Assembly: GCF_943736975.1 (NCBI RefSeq)
Contig: NZ_CALSFO010000003.1
Location: 186,001-250,000 of the forward strand
Reading direction: 5' to 3'
DNA: 64,000 nucleotides
From: Streptococcus sp. Marseille-Q0941
GTDB lineage: Bacteria; Bacillota; Bacilli; Lactobacillales; Streptococcaceae
Shown: positions 30,171 through 42,797 of the stretch, one piece after another
Layout: every line of letters begins with the position of its first letter
Position numbering within the stretch: position 1 is the stretch's first letter
Program-made: the position numbers and the translations under genes
The notes under the pieces: model-generated
What the model was told of the DNA's origin: nothing
The model's database searches: none
The model's input: only the letters and a program-made list of their open reading frames with translations

Positions 30171-30232
30171 TATCCATAGATTCAAGACTTAGAGAAAGAA
30201 TCTGAATAATTAACAAAAACTTTGTAAAACAC

Positions 30233-30260
30233 TTGCAATTTAGCTAAAATTTGATAAAAT
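30233..30260 (+). promoter_or_regulatory. Promoter of tuf
   Basis: TTGCAA (30233-30238), 16-base spacer, extended -10 TGATAAAAT ending at 30260. The leader holds a hairpin around AGAC...GTCT (30274-30294) and a perfect 16-bp A+T palindrome (30299-30314) just before the ribosome site. Confidence 0.8.
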
Positions 30261-30331
30261 AGTAAGGAAAGTTAGACTGTATTGCCTACTGTCTATCTAT
30301 AAAATATATTTTATTGGAGGCTTTTACTCAA

Positions 30332-31528
<1,197 letters not shown>

Positions 31529-31571
31529 TTCGATTTAGTTCCCAGAAGAACAATTATTTAAGTCAGACACT

Positions 31572-31603
31572 AAAAGAATCTTGCCTTGCAAGGTTCTTTT
31601 TTT
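31572..31603 (+). terminator. Intrinsic terminator of tuf
   Basis: AAGAATCTTGC/GCAAGGTTCTT stem with three-base loop and a T-run. Confidence 0.9.
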
Positions 31604-31631
31604 GTAATCGAGTCAGAATAAGAGTAGCTTT

Positions 31632-31660
31632 TTTACATTTCCACAAATTCATGGTAAAAT
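31632..31660 (+). promoter_or_regulatory. Promoter of proBA
   Basis: TTTACA (31632-31637), 17-base spacer, TAAAAT (31655-31660) with extended -10 TG at 31652. No T-box or other leader fits in the short 5' region. Confidence 0.7.
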
Positions 31661-31688
31661 TGGTAAATATAAAATTTGGAGTATGAAT

Positions 31689-32798
31689 ATGAAGTATAAG
31701 CGAATCGTATTTAAAGTTGGGACATCATCATTAACCCATGAGGATGGAAGTTTATCTCGAAGTAAAGTGAAAGTAATTACTCAGCAACTTTCAATGTTAC
31801 ATGAGGCTGGTCATGAATTGATTCTTGTATCATCTGGTGCGGTCGCGGCTGGATTTGGACCACTTGGATTTAAGAAGAGACCCACAAAAATTGCTGATAA
31901 ACAGGCTGCAGCAGCTGTAGGTCAAGGTCTGCTTTTAGAGGAATATACAACCAACCTCCTTATGCGCCAAATTGTCTCAGCCCAAATCTTACTGACGCAA
32001 GATGATTTTGTTGATAAAAGACGCTATAAAAATGCACACCAAGCCCTAACAGTACTACTTAATCGTGGGGCAATTCCTATCATCAATGAGAATGATAGTG
32101 TCGTGATTGATGAACTTAAAGTTGGTGACAACGACACTCTTAGTGCCCAGGTAGCTGCTATGGTCCAGGCAGATTTGTTAGTTCTTTTGACTGATGTGGA
32201 TGGACTTTATACGGGGAATCCAAATACCGACCCAACTGCTAAGCGCTTAGAAAAAATTAAATCTATTAATCGTCAGATTATTGATATGGCTGGCGGTGCT
32301 GGATCCTCAAACGGTACCGGTGGTATGTTGACAAAAATGAAAGCTGCAACCATTGCAACGGAGTCAGGAGTTCCAGTCTATATCTGTTCATCTTTGAAGT
32401 CAGGTGCTATGATAGAGGCTGCAGAGAAGACCAAGGATGGTTCCTACTTTGTAGCACAGGAGAAGGGGCTTCGTACCCAGAAACAATGGCTGGCTTTTTA
32501 TGCAAAAAGTCAGGGAATTATTTGGGTAGATGGTGGAGCAGCAGAAGCACTTTCAAAAAACGGAAAAAGTCTCCTATTATCAGGTGTCGTCAGTATCGAA
32601 GGAAAGTTTTCTTATCATGATGTTGTGACAGTAGTGGATAAAACAACTAGTCAGAGCCTAGGGAAGGGACGGGTTCAGTTTGGTGCATCTGCCATAAAAG
32701 ATTTGCTTCGTACTCCAAAAACTAAAGGAGTTTTGATACATCGAGATGATTGGATATCTATTACTCCAGAAATCCAGTTACTTTTTACAGAATTTTAG
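31689..32798 (+). CDS. proB: Glutamate 5-kinase
   Basis: First step of proline synthesis: glutamate to glutamyl-5-phosphate. 369 residues: amino-acid kinase domain ([10 protein letters not shown] at the N terminus, [27 protein letters not shown]) and a C-terminal PUA domain. The ATG at 31689 sits seven bases after GGAG; the other ATG at 31683 is only one base from it. proA follows after 9 bases. Confidence 0.95.
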   Translation: MKYKRIVFKVGTSSLTHEDGSLSRSKVKVITQQLSMLHEAGHELILVSSGAVAAGFGPLGFKKRPTKIADKQAAAAVGQGLLLEEYTTNLLMRQIVSAQILLTQDDFVDKRRYKNAHQALTVLLNRGAIPIINENDSVVIDELKVGDNDTLSAQVAAMVQADLLVLLTDVDGLYTGNPNTDPTAKRLEKIKSINRQIIDMAGGAGSSNGTGGMLTKMKAATIATESGVPVYICSSLKSGAMIEAAEKTKDGSYFVAQEKGLRTQKQWLAFYAKSQGIIWVDGGAAEALSKNGKSLLLSGVVSIEGKFSYHDVVTVVDKTTSQSLGKGRVQFGASAIKDLLRTPKTKGVLIHRDDWISITPEIQLLFTEF

Positions 32799-32807
32799 AG
32801 GTAAATG

Positions 32808-34070
32808 ATGGTAAGTACACAAGAACAATTTGAACAAGTACAGGCTGTTAAAAAATCTATCAATACTGCTAGTGAAAATCTAAAAAATCAAGCCTTGCTA
32901 GCTATGGCAGATCACTTATTGGCAGCTACTGAAGAAATTTTGGCTGCTAATGCACTGGATATGGAAACAGCTAATGGTAAGATTTCAGACGTAATGTTGG
33001 ATCGGCTTTATTTAGACGAGGGACGAATTGAGGCTATGGCAACTGGAATTCGTGAAGTCGTTGCTCTTCCAGATCCTATCGGTGAAATCTTAGAAACTAA
33101 TCATCTTGAAAACGGATTGGTTATAACCAAGAAGCGTGTAGCTATGGGGGTCATTGGTATTATCTATGAAAGCCGTCCTAATGTCACGTCTGATGCGGCT
33201 GCTTTAGCTATAAAAAGCGGAAATGCGGTGGTCCTTCGTAGTGGTAAGGATGCCTACCAAACTGCTCATGCTATTGTTACAGCCTTGAAGAAGGGTTTGG
33301 AGACAACTGCCATTCATCCAGAGGTGATTCAACTGGTGGAAGATACTAGCCGTGAAAGTAGCTATGCCATGATGAAGGCAAAAGGCTATCTGGATCTTCT
33401 CATTCCACGCGGAGGTGCAGGCTTAATCAATGCGGTAGTTGAGAATGCTATTGTTCCAGTTATTGAGACTGGAACTGGAATTGTCCATGTCTATGTTGAT
33501 AAGGATGCGGATGAGGATAAGGCTCTTTCTATCATCAACAATGCAAAAACTAGTCGTCCGTCTGTCTGCAATTCCATGGAAGTCTTACTGGTTCATGAAG
33601 ACAAGGCGGCAAGCTTCCTTCCTCGTTTAGAGCAAGTTCTAGTGAAAGAACGTAAAGAAGCTAGTCTTGAACCTGTTCAATTTCGTTTAGATGAAAAAGC
33701 TAATCAATATATTTCTGGGAAACCAGCTGAAGCTCAAGACTTTGATACCGAGTTTTTGGACTATATCCTAGCACTTAAGGTTGTTTCTAGCCTTGAGGAA
33801 GCAGTTGAGCATATCGAAACTCATAGCACCCATCATTCGGATGCAATTGTGACAGAAAATCAAGATGCAGCGAGCTATTTTACTGAGCAAGTGGATTCAG
33901 CAGCGGTCTATGTCAATGCTTCAACTCGATTTACGGATGGTGGTCAATTTGGTTTAGGTTGTGAAATGGGAATCTCTACACAGAAACTGCATGCACGTGG
34001 TCCAATGGGCTTGAAGGAATTAACGAGCTACAAGTATGTGGTCACTGGTGATGGACAGATAAGGGAGTAA
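32808..34070 (+). CDS. proA: Glutamate-5-semialdehyde dehydrogenase
   Basis: Reduces glutamyl-5-phosphate to the semialdehyde with NADPH. 420 residues of the ALDH fold; catalytic cysteine in [10 protein letters not shown], cofactor region [13 protein letters not shown]. Two adjacent ATG codons occur; 32808 lies at a better distance from AGAGG than 32805. Second gene of proBAC. Confidence 0.95.
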   Translation: MVSTQEQFEQVQAVKKSINTASENLKNQALLAMADHLLAATEEILAANALDMETANGKISDVMLDRLYLDEGRIEAMATGIREVVALPDPIGEILETNHLENGLVITKKRVAMGVIGIIYESRPNVTSDAAALAIKSGNAVVLRSGKDAYQTAHAIVTALKKGLETTAIHPEVIQLVEDTSRESSYAMMKAKGYLDLLIPRGGAGLINAVVENAIVPVIETGTGIVHVYVDKDADEDKALSIINNAKTSRPSVCNSMEVLLVHEDKAASFLPRLEQVLVKERKEASLEPVQFRLDEKANQYISGKPAEAQDFDTEFLDYILALKVVSSLEEAVEHIETHSTHHSDAIVTENQDAASYFTEQVDSAAVYVNASTRFTDGGQFGLGCEMGISTQKLHARGPMGLKELTSYKYVVTGDGQIRE

Positions 34071-34073
34071 GAT

Positions 34074-34871
34074 ATGAAAATTGGATTTACCGGTTTAGGG
34101 AATATGGGGGCTAGTTTGGCCAAAGTAGTCATAGGGACTAGATCTATAGATAAGATTCTCCTTGCCAATCGTAGTCAAGCTAAGGTAGATACCTTTGTAG
34201 CGAACTATGGCGGACAAGTTTCGAACAATGAAGAAGTTTTTACAGTAGCAGATGTGATTTTTCTTGGAGTTAAGCCAGCACAGTTTTCAGAACTGCTTTC
34301 TCAATATCAGACCATTCTTGAAAATAGAGATAGTATTCTTTTGATTTCTATGGCAGCTGGATTAACCTTAAAAAAATTAGGAAATTTAGTTCCAAGTCAA
34401 CATCGTCTCATTCGTATCATGCCAAATACTCCAGTTTCTATTGGACAAGGAGTGATTAGTTATGCTATGTCTGCAAATTGTCATCCAGGAGACAAACAAC
34501 TTTTTTGTCAACTCTTAGCTAATGCGGGCAAGTTAGTTGACTTAAATGAAGATTTAATAGATGCGGCTACAGGACTTGCAGGTTGTGGACCAGCCTTTGT
34601 TTATTTATTTATAGAGGCATTGGCAGATGCAGGAGTGCAAACCGGTTTACCACGAGAGAAGGCATTGGAAATGGCAGCACAAACAGTAGTGGGTGCGGGA
34701 CAGATGGTTTTAGAGACTCAACAACATCCTGGAGTTTTGAAAGATCAGGTTTGTAGTCCAGGTGGGGCAACCATTGCTGGGGTAGCAAGTCTAGAAGAAC
34801 ATTCTTTTAGAGGTACGGTTATGGATGCAGTTTACCAATCATACAAACGAACACAAGAACTAGGTAAATAA
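34074..34871 (+). CDS. proC: Pyrroline-5-carboxylate reductase
   Basis: Last step of proline synthesis, NAD(P)H-dependent. 265 residues: N-terminal Rossmann GFTGLGNMGASL, middle IMPNTPVSIGQG, and C-terminal family signature around DQVCSPGGATIAGVASLE. Three bases after proA, closing the operon. Confidence 0.95.
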   Translation: MKIGFTGLGNMGASLAKVVIGTRSIDKILLANRSQAKVDTFVANYGGQVSNNEEVFTVADVIFLGVKPAQFSELLSQYQTILENRDSILLISMAAGLTLKKLGNLVPSQHRLIRIMPNTPVSIGQGVISYAMSANCHPGDKQLFCQLLANAGKLVDLNEDLIDAATGLAGCGPAFVYLFIEALADAGVQTGLPREKALEMAAQTVVGAGQMVLETQQHPGVLKDQVCSPGGATIAGVASLEEHSFRGTVMDAVYQSYKRTQELGK

Positions 34872-34900
34872 GAGGTCGGAATACTTTCTGGTCTCTTTTA
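34871..34900 (+). terminator. Intrinsic terminator of proBAC
   Basis: AGAGGTC/GGTCTCT stem (34871-34877 with 34890-34896, two G-U pairs), then TTTTA. Confidence 0.65.
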
Positions 34901-34920
34901 TCATTAGCAATAAAAAGCTT

Positions 34921-34949
34921 TTCACAAATGCCTATTTTTTTGATAGAAT
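34921..34949 (+). promoter_or_regulatory. Promoter of tmk-holB-yabA-rsmI
   Basis: TTCACA (34921-34926), 17-base spacer, TAGAAT (34944-34949) with extended -10 TG at 34941. Confidence 0.7.
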
Positions 34950-34979
34950 AGAAGGAAGAAAAAAAGAAAGAAGTTCGTC

Positions 34980-35618
34980 ATGTCAAAAGGATTTTTAGTC
35001 TCTCTAGAGGGGCCAGAAGGAGCTGGGAAAACAAGTGTGCTTGAAGCTATCCTTCCTTTGTTAGAAGAAGAGAATATTGAGTTTTTAACAACACGTGAGC
35101 CAGGTGGAGTCTTGATCGGTGAGAAGATTCGAGAAGTCATTTTAGATCCTAGTCATACTCAGATGGATCCGAAGACAGAGCTTCTTCTCTATATTGCTAG
35201 TCGTAGACAGCATTTGGTGGAAAAGGTATTGCCAGCCCTTGCAGCTGGGAAAATAGTCATCATGGATCGTTTTATCGATAGTTCAGTTGCTTATCAAGGC
35301 TTTGGTCGTGGTTTGGATATTGAAGCGATTGATTGGCTCAATCAATTTGCGACAGATGGTCTTAAGCCAGATTTGACACTTTATTTTGATATTGAAGTAG
35401 AAAAGGGGCTGGAACGAATCGCAGCAAACAGTGATCGTGAAGTCAATCGTTTAGATTTGGAAGGTTTAGATCTACATAGAAAAGTTCGTCAAGGCTATCT
35501 TTCCCTTCTTGAGAAAGAAGGTGAGCGTATTGTTAAAATCGATGCGAGCTTACCACTAAATCAAGTGGTTGAAAATACGAAACAAGTTTTGTTTGACAGA
35601 ATGGGGCTGACAGAATGA
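34980..35618 (+). CDS. tmk: Thymidylate kinase
   Basis: Phosphorylates dTMP to dTDP. 212 residues; P-loop GPEGAGKT at 11-18, DR(F/Y)xDSS block [16 protein letters not shown] region. The stop overlaps the holB start as ATGA, the usual tmk-holB arrangement of Firmicutes. Confidence 0.96.
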   Translation: MSKGFLVSLEGPEGAGKTSVLEAILPLLEEENIEFLTTREPGGVLIGEKIREVILDPSHTQMDPKTELLLYIASRRQHLVEKVLPALAAGKIVIMDRFIDSSVAYQGFGRGLDIEAIDWLNQFATDGLKPDLTLYFDIEVEKGLERIAANSDREVNRLDLEGLDLHRKVRQGYLSLLEKEGERIVKIDASLPLNQVVENTKQVLFDRMGLTE

Positions 35619-36499
35619 ATCAAGAGCAATTAAGAGCTTGTCAACTTCAACAATTTGAGTATTTTCTACGTATCTTGGAACAAAAACAGCTGAATCATGC
35701 CTATCTATTTTCGGGTTATTTTGGAAGTCTAGAGATGGCTTTATTCCTATCTAAGAGTTTATTTTGTACAGAAAAGCAGGGTGTCTTACCATGTGAGTCT
35801 TGTCGAAATTGTAAGCTGATTGAACAGGAAGAATTTCCCGATGTCACCATTATTCGTCCGCTGAATCAAATCATTAAAACGGAACGAATCCGAGAATTAG
35901 TTGGGCAGTTTTCTCAATCAGGAATCGAAAATCAACGTCAGGTTTTTATCATTGAACAAGCAGAAAAAATGCATGTGAATGCTGCCAATTCACTACTAAA
36001 GGTCATTGAAGAACCGCAAAGTGAAACCTATATTTTCTTCTTAACCAATGATCAAGAGCAGATGTTACCAACTATCCGAAGCCGTACACAGATTTTTCAA
36101 TTTAAGAAACAAGTTGAAACCCTTATGAATCAACTGGAACAAGCAGGATTAGTCAAAAACAAAGCAAGACTTTTGGCGGAATTTAGCCAATCGCCATCGG
36201 AAGCTGAAAAACTGACAAATCAAGCAAGTTTTTGGAATTTGGTTGAAGAAGGTGAGCGTTTCTATAGCTGGTTGGAGTCTGAGAAAAAGGAATCCTACTT
36301 ACAGGTTGCGAAATTAGCAAGTTTAGCTGATGATAAAGAAAAACAAGACCAAGTATTCAGAATTTTGGAAGTTTTAGCAGGTCAAGAGATTCAAAAAAAT
36401 GCAGCTCGTACAATTTTGCAAAATCTCCTCGAAGCTAGAAGAATGTGGAAGGCAAATGTTTCCTTTCAAAATGCTTTAGAATTCTTAGTTTTACAATAA
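35615..36499 (+). CDS. holB: DNA polymerase III subunit delta'
   Basis: Structural AAA+ subunit of the clamp loader, partner of DnaX. 294 residues; the P-loop is lost (FSGYFGSLE at 32-40), as expected for delta', while the four zinc cysteines C51, C60, C63 and C66 remain. SRC-like sensor RSRTQIFQF. Coupled to tmk by an ATGA overlap. Confidence 0.93.
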   Translation: MNQEQLRACQLQQFEYFLRILEQKQLNHAYLFSGYFGSLEMALFLSKSLFCTEKQGVLPCESCRNCKLIEQEEFPDVTIIRPLNQIIKTERIRELVGQFSQSGIENQRQVFIIEQAEKMHVNAANSLLKVIEEPQSETYIFFLTNDQEQMLPTIRSRTQIFQFKKQVETLMNQLEQAGLVKNKARLLAEFSQSPSEAEKLTNQASFWNLVEEGERFYSWLESEKKESYLQVAKLASLADDKEKQDQVFRILEVLAGQEIQKNAARTILQNLLEARRMWKANVSFQNALEFLVLQ

Positions 36500-36529
36500 A
36501 ATGAAAATAAATTACAGAAAGGGCTGTCC

Positions 36530-36847
36530 ATGAACAAAAAAGAATTATTTGATGCTTTAGATGATTTTTCTCAACAATTATTGGCAACCTTGGCAGATGT
36601 CGAAGCCATCAAAAAGAATCTCAAGAGTGTTGTAGAAGAGAATACAGCTCTTCGTTTAGAGAATGATAAACTAAGAGAGCGCTTGAGTGAGGAAGAAGAA
36701 GCAACTCCAACTAAGACCAAACATATCAGAGAAAATGTGAGCCGAATTTATGACGACGGTTTTCATGTGTGTCGTGATTTTTATGGCCAACGTCGTGAAC
36801 AAGATGCAGAATGTATGTTTTGCGATGAATTGTTGTTTAGGGAGTAA
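36530..36847 (+). CDS. yabA: Replication initiation control protein YabA
   Basis: Negative regulator of DnaA-dependent initiation that binds DnaA and the beta clamp. 105 residues: N-terminal leucine-zipper-like coiled coil (about residues 5-55) and a C-terminal zinc site with H79, C81, C95 and C98. AAAGGG precedes the ATG. Position between holB and rsmI is typical. Confidence 0.93.
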   Translation: MNKKELFDALDDFSQQLLATLADVEAIKKNLKSVVEENTALRLENDKLRERLSEEEEATPTKTKHIRENVSRIYDDGFHVCRDFYGQRREQDAECMFCDELLFRE

Positions 36848-36849
36848 GC

Positions 36850-37728
36850 ATGCAGATTCAAAAAAGTTTTAAAGGACAATCACCTTATGGCAAGCTGTAT
36901 CTTGTTGCAACTCCGATCGGGAATTTGGAGGATATGACCTTTCGCGCTATTCAGACTTTGAAAGAAGTGGACTGGATTGCTGCTGAGGACACTCGAAATA
37001 CTGGACTATTGCTCAAGCATTTTGATATTCCGACCAAACAGATCAGTTTTCACGAGCACAACGCCAAGGAAAAGATTCCTGATTTGATTGATTTGTTGAA
37101 ACAAGGTCAAAACATTGCTCAAGTTTCTGATGCGGGGATGCCAAGCATTTCAGACCCTGGTCACGATTTGGTTAAGGTTGCAATTGAAGAGGATATCCCA
37201 GTTGTTACAGTGCCGGGTGCAAGTGCAGGAATTTCTGCCTTGATTGCTAGTGGATTGGCTCCACAACCCCACATCTTTTATGGCTTTCTGCCGCGAAAAT
37301 CAGGTCAACAAAAGCAATTTTTCGAATTAAAAAAAGACTACCCTGAGACTCAGATTTTCTATGAATCGCCTCACCGTGTAGCAGATACGCTGGAAAATAT
37401 GTTAGCTGTTTATGGTGACCGTCCAGTAGTTCTGGTTCGAGAATTGACTAAGATTTATGAAGAATACAAGCGAGGTCATATTACAGAGTTATTGGAAAGC
37501 ATCTCTGAAACTCCACTCAAAGGCGAGTGTCTTCTCATCGTGGAAGGTGCTAGTCTAGAAGTAGAAGATAAGGATGAAGAGGATTTATTCTCTGAAATAC
37601 AGGAACGCATCCAAGAAGGTGTTAAGAAAAATCAAGCAATTAAGGAAGTCGCAAAGATATATCAGTGGAACAAAAGCCAGCTCTACGCTGCCTACCACGA
37701 ATGGGAAGAGAAACAATTCAACGACTAA
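36850..37728 (+). CDS. rsmI: 16S rRNA (cytidine-1402 2'-O) methyltransferase
   Basis: SAM-dependent methyltransferase of the tetrapyrrole-methylase fold, 292 residues. Motifs [42 protein letters not shown] and VPGASA are diagnostic. Two bases after yabA; terminator follows. Confidence 0.94.
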   Translation: MQIQKSFKGQSPYGKLYLVATPIGNLEDMTFRAIQTLKEVDWIAAEDTRNTGLLLKHFDIPTKQISFHEHNAKEKIPDLIDLLKQGQNIAQVSDAGMPSISDPGHDLVKVAIEEDIPVVTVPGASAGISALIASGLAPQPHIFYGFLPRKSGQQKQFFELKKDYPETQIFYESPHRVADTLENMLAVYGDRPVVLVRELTKIYEEYKRGHITELLESISETPLKGECLLIVEGASLEVEDKDEEDLFSEIQERIQEGVKKNQAIKEVAKIYQWNKSQLYAAYHEWEEKQFND

Positions 37729-37730
37729 AC

Positions 37731-37759
37731 AGGGAAGTTTGCCTTCTTCCCTTTTTTTG
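37731..37759 (+). terminator. Intrinsic terminator of rsmI
   Basis: AGGGAAG/CTTCCCT stem, eight-base loop, seven T. Confidence 0.88.
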
Positions 37760-37859
37760 TTATACTAGTAAAAGAAAAAATAGAAAGATTTGTGGGTGTC
37801 AAATAGTCCAGTGTTTTTTTGATATGGACTTATCTTACACCCAAAGAGGTATTAGTGTC

Positions 37860-39194
37860 ATGTCTCAATCTTATATCAATGTTATCGGTGCTGGTTTAGC
37901 AGGTTCTGAAGCAGCTTACCAAATCGCAGAGCGTGGTATTCCAGTTAAACTCTATGAAATGCGTGGTGTCAAGTCAACACCTCAGCACAAAACAGACAAT
38001 CTTGCAGAGTTGGTTTGTTCCAATTCTTTGCGTGGAGTTTCCCTAACAAATGCTGTTGGCCTCCTCAAGGAAGAGATGCGTCGTCTTGGTTCTGTGATTT
38101 TAGAATCCGCAGAAGCTACACGTGTTCCTGCTGGTGGGGCGCTTGCGGTTGACCGTGATGGGTTCTCCCAAATGGTCACTGAAAAAATTGCCAACCACCC
38201 TTTGATCGAAGTGGTACGTGACGAAATTACAGAATTGCCGACTGATGTAATCACAGTTGTCGCTACTGGTCCTTTGACCAGTGATGCCCTGGCTGAAAAG
38301 ATTCATGCCCTTAATGATGGTGCTGGCTTCTATTTCTACGACGCGGCAGCACCTATTATCGACGTCAACACCATTGATATGAGCAAGGTTTATCTCAAGT
38401 CTCGTTATGACAAGGGGGAAGCAGCTTATCTCAATGCTCCGATGACCAAACAAGAGTTTATGGATTTCCATGAAGCCTTGGTCAATGCAGAGGAAGCACC
38501 TCTTAATTCTTTTGAAAAAGAAAAGTACTTTGAAGGTTGTATGCCTATCGAAGTCATGGCAAAGCGTGGTATTAAAACCATGCTCTATGGTCCGATGAAA
38601 CCAGTTGGTCTGGAATATCCAGAAGACTATAAAGGTCCTCGTGATGGTGACTTCAAAACACCTTATGCAGTAGTTCAGCTTCGTCAGGACAATGCAGCAG
38701 GAAGTCTCTATAATATTGTTGGATTCCAAACTCACCTTAAATGGGGAGAACAAAAACGTGTCTTCCAAATGATTCCAGGTCTTGAAAATGCTGAGTTTGT
38801 CCGTTATGGTGTCATGCACCGTAATTCTTACATGGATTCACCAAATCTTCTTGAGCAGACCTATCGTTCTAAGAAACAGCCCAACCTCTTCTTTGCTGGC
38901 CAGATGACGGGTGTGGAAGGCTATGTCGAGTCAGCAGCATCAGGCTTAGTTGCGGGAATTAATGCGGCTCGTCTCTTTAAAGGAGAGAGCCCAGCTATTT
39001 TCCCAGAGACGACAGCTATCGGTAGTTTAGCTCATTATATCACCCATGCTGATAGCAAACACTTCCAACCCATGAATGTTAATTTTGGCATTATCAAGGA
39101 GTTAGAAGGTGAGCGTATTCGTGATAAAAAGGCTCGTTATGAGAAAATTGCAGAACGTGCCTTGTCTGATTTAGAGAAATTTTTATCTATCTAA
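37860..39194 (+). CDS. trmFO: Methylenetetrahydrofolate-tRNA (uracil-54) methyltransferase
   Basis: Makes ribothymidine at position 54 of tRNA using folate and FAD. 444 residues; dinucleotide-binding [12 protein letters not shown] at the N terminus, CSNSLRG, and [16 protein letters not shown] near the C terminus. The start at 37860 gives [12 protein letters not shown]; the frame stays open back to 37665 but that part is not FAD-domain sequence and overlaps rsmI. AAGAGG lies 12 bases upstream of the ATG. Confidence 0.94.
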   Translation: MSQSYINVIGAGLAGSEAAYQIAERGIPVKLYEMRGVKSTPQHKTDNLAELVCSNSLRGVSLTNAVGLLKEEMRRLGSVILESAEATRVPAGGALAVDRDGFSQMVTEKIANHPLIEVVRDEITELPTDVITVVATGPLTSDALAEKIHALNDGAGFYFYDAAAPIIDVNTIDMSKVYLKSRYDKGEAAYLNAPMTKQEFMDFHEALVNAEEAPLNSFEKEKYFEGCMPIEVMAKRGIKTMLYGPMKPVGLEYPEDYKGPRDGDFKTPYAVVQLRQDNAAGSLYNIVGFQTHLKWGEQKRVFQMIPGLENAEFVRYGVMHRNSYMDSPNLLEQTYRSKKQPNLFFAGQMTGVEGYVESAASGLVAGINAARLFKGESPAIFPETTAIGSLAHYITHADSKHFQPMNVNFGIIKELEGERIRDKKARYEKIAERALSDLEKFLSI

Positions 39195-39277
39195 TTTTTT
39201 TGAAAGAATTGCTCATGATACTATAAAAATCTTTTAAATTGTGATAAAATAGGTAGGATGAAAAAAGGAGAGAGAAA

Positions 39278-40015
39278 ATGGTAGAACCTAAGTATAAACG
39301 TATCTTAATCAAGCTATCTGGTGAAGCCCTTGCTGGCGAACGTGGTATCGGGATTGATATCAAAACCGTCCAAAGTATGGCCCAAGAAATCAAGGAAGTT
39401 CACGAGCTAGGAATTGAAATTGCCTTGGTTATCGGTGGTGGAAACCTTTGGCGTGGAGAACCTGCAGCAGAAGCTGGTATGGATCGTGTTCAAGCGGATT
39501 ACACTGGAATGCTTGGGACCGTTATGAATGCTCTTGTGATGGCAGATTCATTGCAACAAGCTGGTGTTGATACTCGTGTACAAACAGCCATTGCTATGCA
39601 ACAAGTAGCAGAGCCTTATATTCGTGGACGTGCTCTTCGCCACCTTGAAAAAGGACGTATCGTTATCTTTGGCGCGGGAATTGGTTCACCTTACTTCTCT
39701 ACAGATACAACAGCAGCTCTTCGTGCAGCTGAGATTGAAGCAGACGCTATTTTGATGGCTAAGAATGGTGTAGACGGTGTCTACAATGCTGATCCTAAGA
39801 AAGATAAAACGGCTGTTAAATTTGAAGAATTGACTCACCGTGATGTCATTAATAAAGGACTCCGTATCATGGATTCAACAGCTTCAACTCTATCTATGGA
39901 TAACGATATTGACTTGGTTGTCTTTAATATGAATCAGCCTGGCAATATCAAACGTGTTGTATTTGGTGAAAATATCGGAACAACAGTTTCAAACAATATC
40001 GAAGAAAAGGAATAA
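39278..40015 (+). CDS. pyrH: UMP kinase
   Basis: Phosphorylates UMP to UDP; hexameric amino-acid-kinase fold. 245 residues; [38 protein letters not shown] motifs. A TGATAAAAT extended -10 ends at 39250 and AAAGGAGAG precedes the ATG. frr follows after 8 bases. Confidence 0.96.
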   Translation: MVEPKYKRILIKLSGEALAGERGIGIDIKTVQSMAQEIKEVHELGIEIALVIGGGNLWRGEPAAEAGMDRVQADYTGMLGTVMNALVMADSLQQAGVDTRVQTAIAMQQVAEPYIRGRALRHLEKGRIVIFGAGIGSPYFSTDTTAALRAAEIEADAILMAKNGVDGVYNADPKKDKTAVKFEELTHRDVINKGLRIMDSTASTLSMDNDIDLVVFNMNQPGNIKRVVFGENIGTTVSNNIEEKE

Positions 40016-40023
40016 GAAAAATT

Positions 40024-40581
40024 ATGGCTAACGCAATTGTAGAAAAAGCTAAAGAGAGAATGACGCAATCTCACCACTCACTTGCCCGTGAGTTTGGTGG
40101 TATCCGTGCAGGTCGTGCGAACGCAAGCTTGCTTGACCGTATCACCGTTGAATACTATGGTGTCGAAACACCTCTTAACCAAATTGCTTCTATCACAATC
40201 CCAGAAGCGCGTGTCTTGTTGGTAACACCATTTGATAAATCTTCATTGAAAGATATCGAACGTGCCTTGAACGCTTCAGACCTTAGTATCACACCAGCTA
40301 ATGATGGTTCAGTTATTCGTTTGGTGATCCCAGCTCTTACTGAGGAAACTCGTCGTGATCTTGCTAAAGAAGTGAAAAAAGTTGGTGAAAATGCTAAAGT
40401 AGCTATTCGTAATATTCGTCGTGATGCTATGGATGAAGCTAAGAAACAAGAAAAAGCTAAAGAAATCACTGAAGATGAATTGAAGGGTCTCGAAAAAGAA
40501 ATCCAAAAAGCAACAGACGATGCTGTTAAACACATCGACGACATGACTGCCAATAAAGAAAAAGAAATCTTGGAAGTCTAA
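40024..40581 (+). CDS. frr: Ribosome recycling factor
   Basis: Splits the post-termination ribosome with EF-G. 185 residues; three-helix bundle with [19 protein letters not shown] and the C-terminal [19 protein letters not shown]. Standard pyrH-frr pair. Confidence 0.97.
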   Translation: MANAIVEKAKERMTQSHHSLAREFGGIRAGRANASLLDRITVEYYGVETPLNQIASITIPEARVLLVTPFDKSSLKDIERALNASDLSITPANDGSVIRLVIPALTEETRRDLAKEVKKVGENAKVAIRNIRRDAMDEAKKQEKAKEITEDELKGLEKEIQKATDDAVKHIDDMTANKEKEILEV

Positions 40582-40593
40582 GAAATAAACAGA

Positions 40594-40626
40594 AAAACTC
40601 AGTTGGCATTGCTGGCTGAGTTTTAT
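40594..40626 (+). terminator. Hairpin after frr (partial terminator)
   Basis: AAAACTCAG/CTGAGTTTT (40594-40602 with 40616-40624), stem extended inward by wobble pairs. Only a short T-run follows and cvfB starts 18 bases later, so read-through is likely. Confidence 0.6.
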
Positions 40627-40641
40627 TCGAAAGAAGGAAAC

Positions 40642-41496
40642 ATGAATACAAATCTTGCAAGTTTTATCGTTGGACTTATCATCGATGAAAATGACCGTTT
40701 TTACTTTGTTCAAAAGGATGGTCAAACATACGCTCTTGCTAAGGAAGAAGGCCAGCATGCAATAGGTGATACCGTTAAAGGCTTTGCCTACGCGGATATG
40801 AAGCAAAAACTTCGCTTGACTACCCTAGAAGTGACTGCGACTCAGGAACAATTTGGTTGGGGAACAGTAACAGAGGTTCGTAAGGATTTGGGTGTTTTTG
40901 TTGATACAGGGCTTCCTGACAAGGAAATCGTTGTGTCACTGGATATCCTACCTGAACTCAAAGAACTCTGGCCAAAGAAGGGTGATAAGCTCTATATTCG
41001 TCTAGAAGTAGATAAAAAAGACCGTATTTGGGGAATTTTGGCTTATCAGGAGGACTTCCAAAAACTAGCACGTCCGGCCTACAATAATATGCAGAACCAG
41101 AACTGGCCTGCAATCGTATATCGTCTTAAGCTATCAGGGACCTTTGTCTATCTGCCAGAAAATAACATGCTGGGCTTTATCCATCCTAGCGAGCGTTATG
41201 CAGAGCCACGTTTAGGACAAGTGTTGGATGCGCGTGTTATTGGTTTCCGTGAAGTGGATCGTACACTTAATCTTTCACTGAAACCTCGCTCATTTGAGAT
41301 GTTGGAGAACGATGCGCAGATGATCTTGACTTACTTGGAAAGCAATGGTGGCTTCATGACCCTGAATGACAAGTCATCTCCTGAGGACATCAAGGCAACC
41401 TTTGGCATTTCTAAAGGTCAATTTAAAAAAGCGCTTGGTGGTTTAATGAAAGCTGGAAAGATTAAACAAGACCAGTTTGGTACGGAGTTAATTTAA
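40642..41496 (+). CDS. cvfB: S1-like RNA-binding protein CvfB
   Basis: RNA-binding regulator family (conserved virulence factor B): three S1-type OB domains and a C-terminal winged helix (from about residue 225, [31 protein letters not shown]). 284 residues. GAAGGAA before the ATG at 40642; an in-frame upstream start at 40603 would overlap the frr hairpin. Target RNAs unknown. Confidence 0.87.
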   Translation: MNTNLASFIVGLIIDENDRFYFVQKDGQTYALAKEEGQHAIGDTVKGFAYADMKQKLRLTTLEVTATQEQFGWGTVTEVRKDLGVFVDTGLPDKEIVVSLDILPELKELWPKKGDKLYIRLEVDKKDRIWGILAYQEDFQKLARPAYNNMQNQNWPAIVYRLKLSGTFVYLPENNMLGFIHPSERYAEPRLGQVLDARVIGFREVDRTLNLSLKPRSFEMLENDAQMILTYLESNGGFMTLNDKSSPEDIKATFGISKGQFKKALGGLMKAGKIKQDQFGTELI

Positions 41497-41504
41497 GGAG
41501 GCTT

Positions 41505-41720
41505 ATGCGAAAATCATTTTATACTTGGTTGATGACCGAGCGCAATCCTAAAAGTAACAGTCCCAAAGCCATCCTAGCAGACCTCGCTTTTGAAGAGTCA
41601 GCTTTTCCAAAACACACGGATGATTTTGATGAGGTTAGTCGCTTTTTGGAGGAACATGCCAGTTTCTCTTTTAACCTAGGAGACTTTGACTCTATCTGGC
41701 AGGAATATTTAGAACATTAA
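41505..41720 (+). CDS. YozE family (UPF0346) protein
   Basis: 71 residues, SAM-like helical domain of unknown function; starts [15 protein letters not shown] and continues with the family's [26 protein letters not shown] before the ATG, eight bases after cvfB, same operon. Confidence 0.88.
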   Translation: MRKSFYTWLMTERNPKSNSPKAILADLAFEESAFPKHTDDFDEVSRFLEEHASFSFNLGDFDSIWQEYLEH

Positions 41721-41763
41721 AATGGCAGAAGTATTAGGGATAGCAATTTCTAAATGCCTTTGC

Positions 41764-41769
41764 TATAAT
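41764..41769 (+). promoter_or_regulatory. Extended -10 promoter of phoH
   Basis: TGCTATAAT; the -35 at 17 bases is poor (TAGCAA). Confidence 0.6.
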
Positions 41770-41803
41770 AAAAAGAAATTAAAGAGTTAGAGAGGTTCTT
41801 TGT

Positions 41804-42790
41804 TTGAAGGAACATTCAATAGACATTCAGTTAAGTCATCCAGATGACCTGTTTCATCTTTTTGGTTCCAATGAACGCCACCTTCGTTTGATGGAGGAAG
41901 AGTTAGATGTTATCATCCATGCTCGTACAGAGATTGTACAAGTCTTGGGAGAGGAATCTTCTTGTGAAGAAGCACGACAGGTTATACAAGCCTTGATGGT
42001 CTTGGTCAATCGGGGGATGACTGTCGGAACTCCAGATGTGGTGACAGCCATTAATATGGTGAGAAATCATGAAATTGATAAGTTTGTTGCCCTCTATGAA
42101 GAAGAGATTATCAAAGATAATACTGGTAAGCCGATTCGTGTGAAGACGCTGGGACAAAAAATTTATGTTGATAGTGTTAAGAACCACGATGTTACCTTTG
42201 GAATTGGGCCTGCCGGTACAGGGAAGACATTCCTAGCCGTGACCTTGGCTGTCACAGCTCTCAAGCGTGGTCAAGTCAAGCGTATTATCTTGACTCGTCC
42301 AGCAGTTGAAGCGGGAGAAAGCCTAGGATTTCTACCTGGTGATTTGAAAGAAAAGGTAGATCCTTATCTTCGACCAGTCTACGATGCTTTATATCAGATT
42401 TTAGGGAAAGACCAAACAACCCGTCTCATGGAGCGAGAAATTATTGAGATTGCACCACTTGCCTACATGCGTGGACGTACCTTGGATGATGCCTTTGTGA
42501 TCTTGGATGAAGCACAAAATACAACCATTATGCAGATGAAGATGTTCTTGACACGTTTAGGATTCAATTCTAAAATGATTGTCAATGGGGATATTAGTCA
42601 GATTGACCTGCCCCGTAATGTCAAGTCAGGTTTGATTGATGCCCAAGAAAAACTTAAAAACATTCACCAGATTGACTTTGTTCATTTTTCAGCCAAGGAT
42701 GTGGTTCGTCATCCAGTAGTCGCTCAGATTATCAGAGCCTATGAACCTCGACCTGTCAAAGCTGAAGAAAATCAAGAAGAAACAGAATAA
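41804..42790 (+). CDS. phoH: PhoH family ATPase
   Basis: Cytoplasmic P-loop ATPase, probably acting on RNA; 328 residues. N-terminal KH-like part, Walker A GPAGTGKT at 135-142, Walker B VILDEAQN (DEAQN 235-239). The TTG start lies eight bases after AGAGAGG. The 3' side ends in the three-hairpin repeat shared with the atpC end. Confidence 0.92.
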   Translation: MKEHSIDIQLSHPDDLFHLFGSNERHLRLMEEELDVIIHARTEIVQVLGEESSCEEARQVIQALMVLVNRGMTVGTPDVVTAINMVRNHEIDKFVALYEEEIIKDNTGKPIRVKTLGQKIYVDSVKNHDVTFGIGPAGTGKTFLAVTLAVTALKRGQVKRIILTRPAVEAGESLGFLPGDLKEKVDPYLRPVYDALYQILGKDQTTRLMEREIIEIAPLAYMRGRTLDDAFVILDEAQNTTIMQMKMFLTRLGFNSKMIVNGDISQIDLPRNVKSGLIDAQEKLKNIHQIDFVHFSAKDVVRHPVVAQIIRAYEPRPVKAEENQEETE

Positions 42791-42797
42791 AGAAAAA

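Noticed and set aside
31529..31688. T-box or other leader controlling proBA
   Set aside because: After the tuf terminator only about 80 bases remain, with a plain promoter ending 28 bases before the start.
37665..37859. N-terminal extension of TrmFO from an upstream start
   Set aside because: It overlaps rsmI and its terminator, and the FAD-binding fold begins right after the ATG at 37860.
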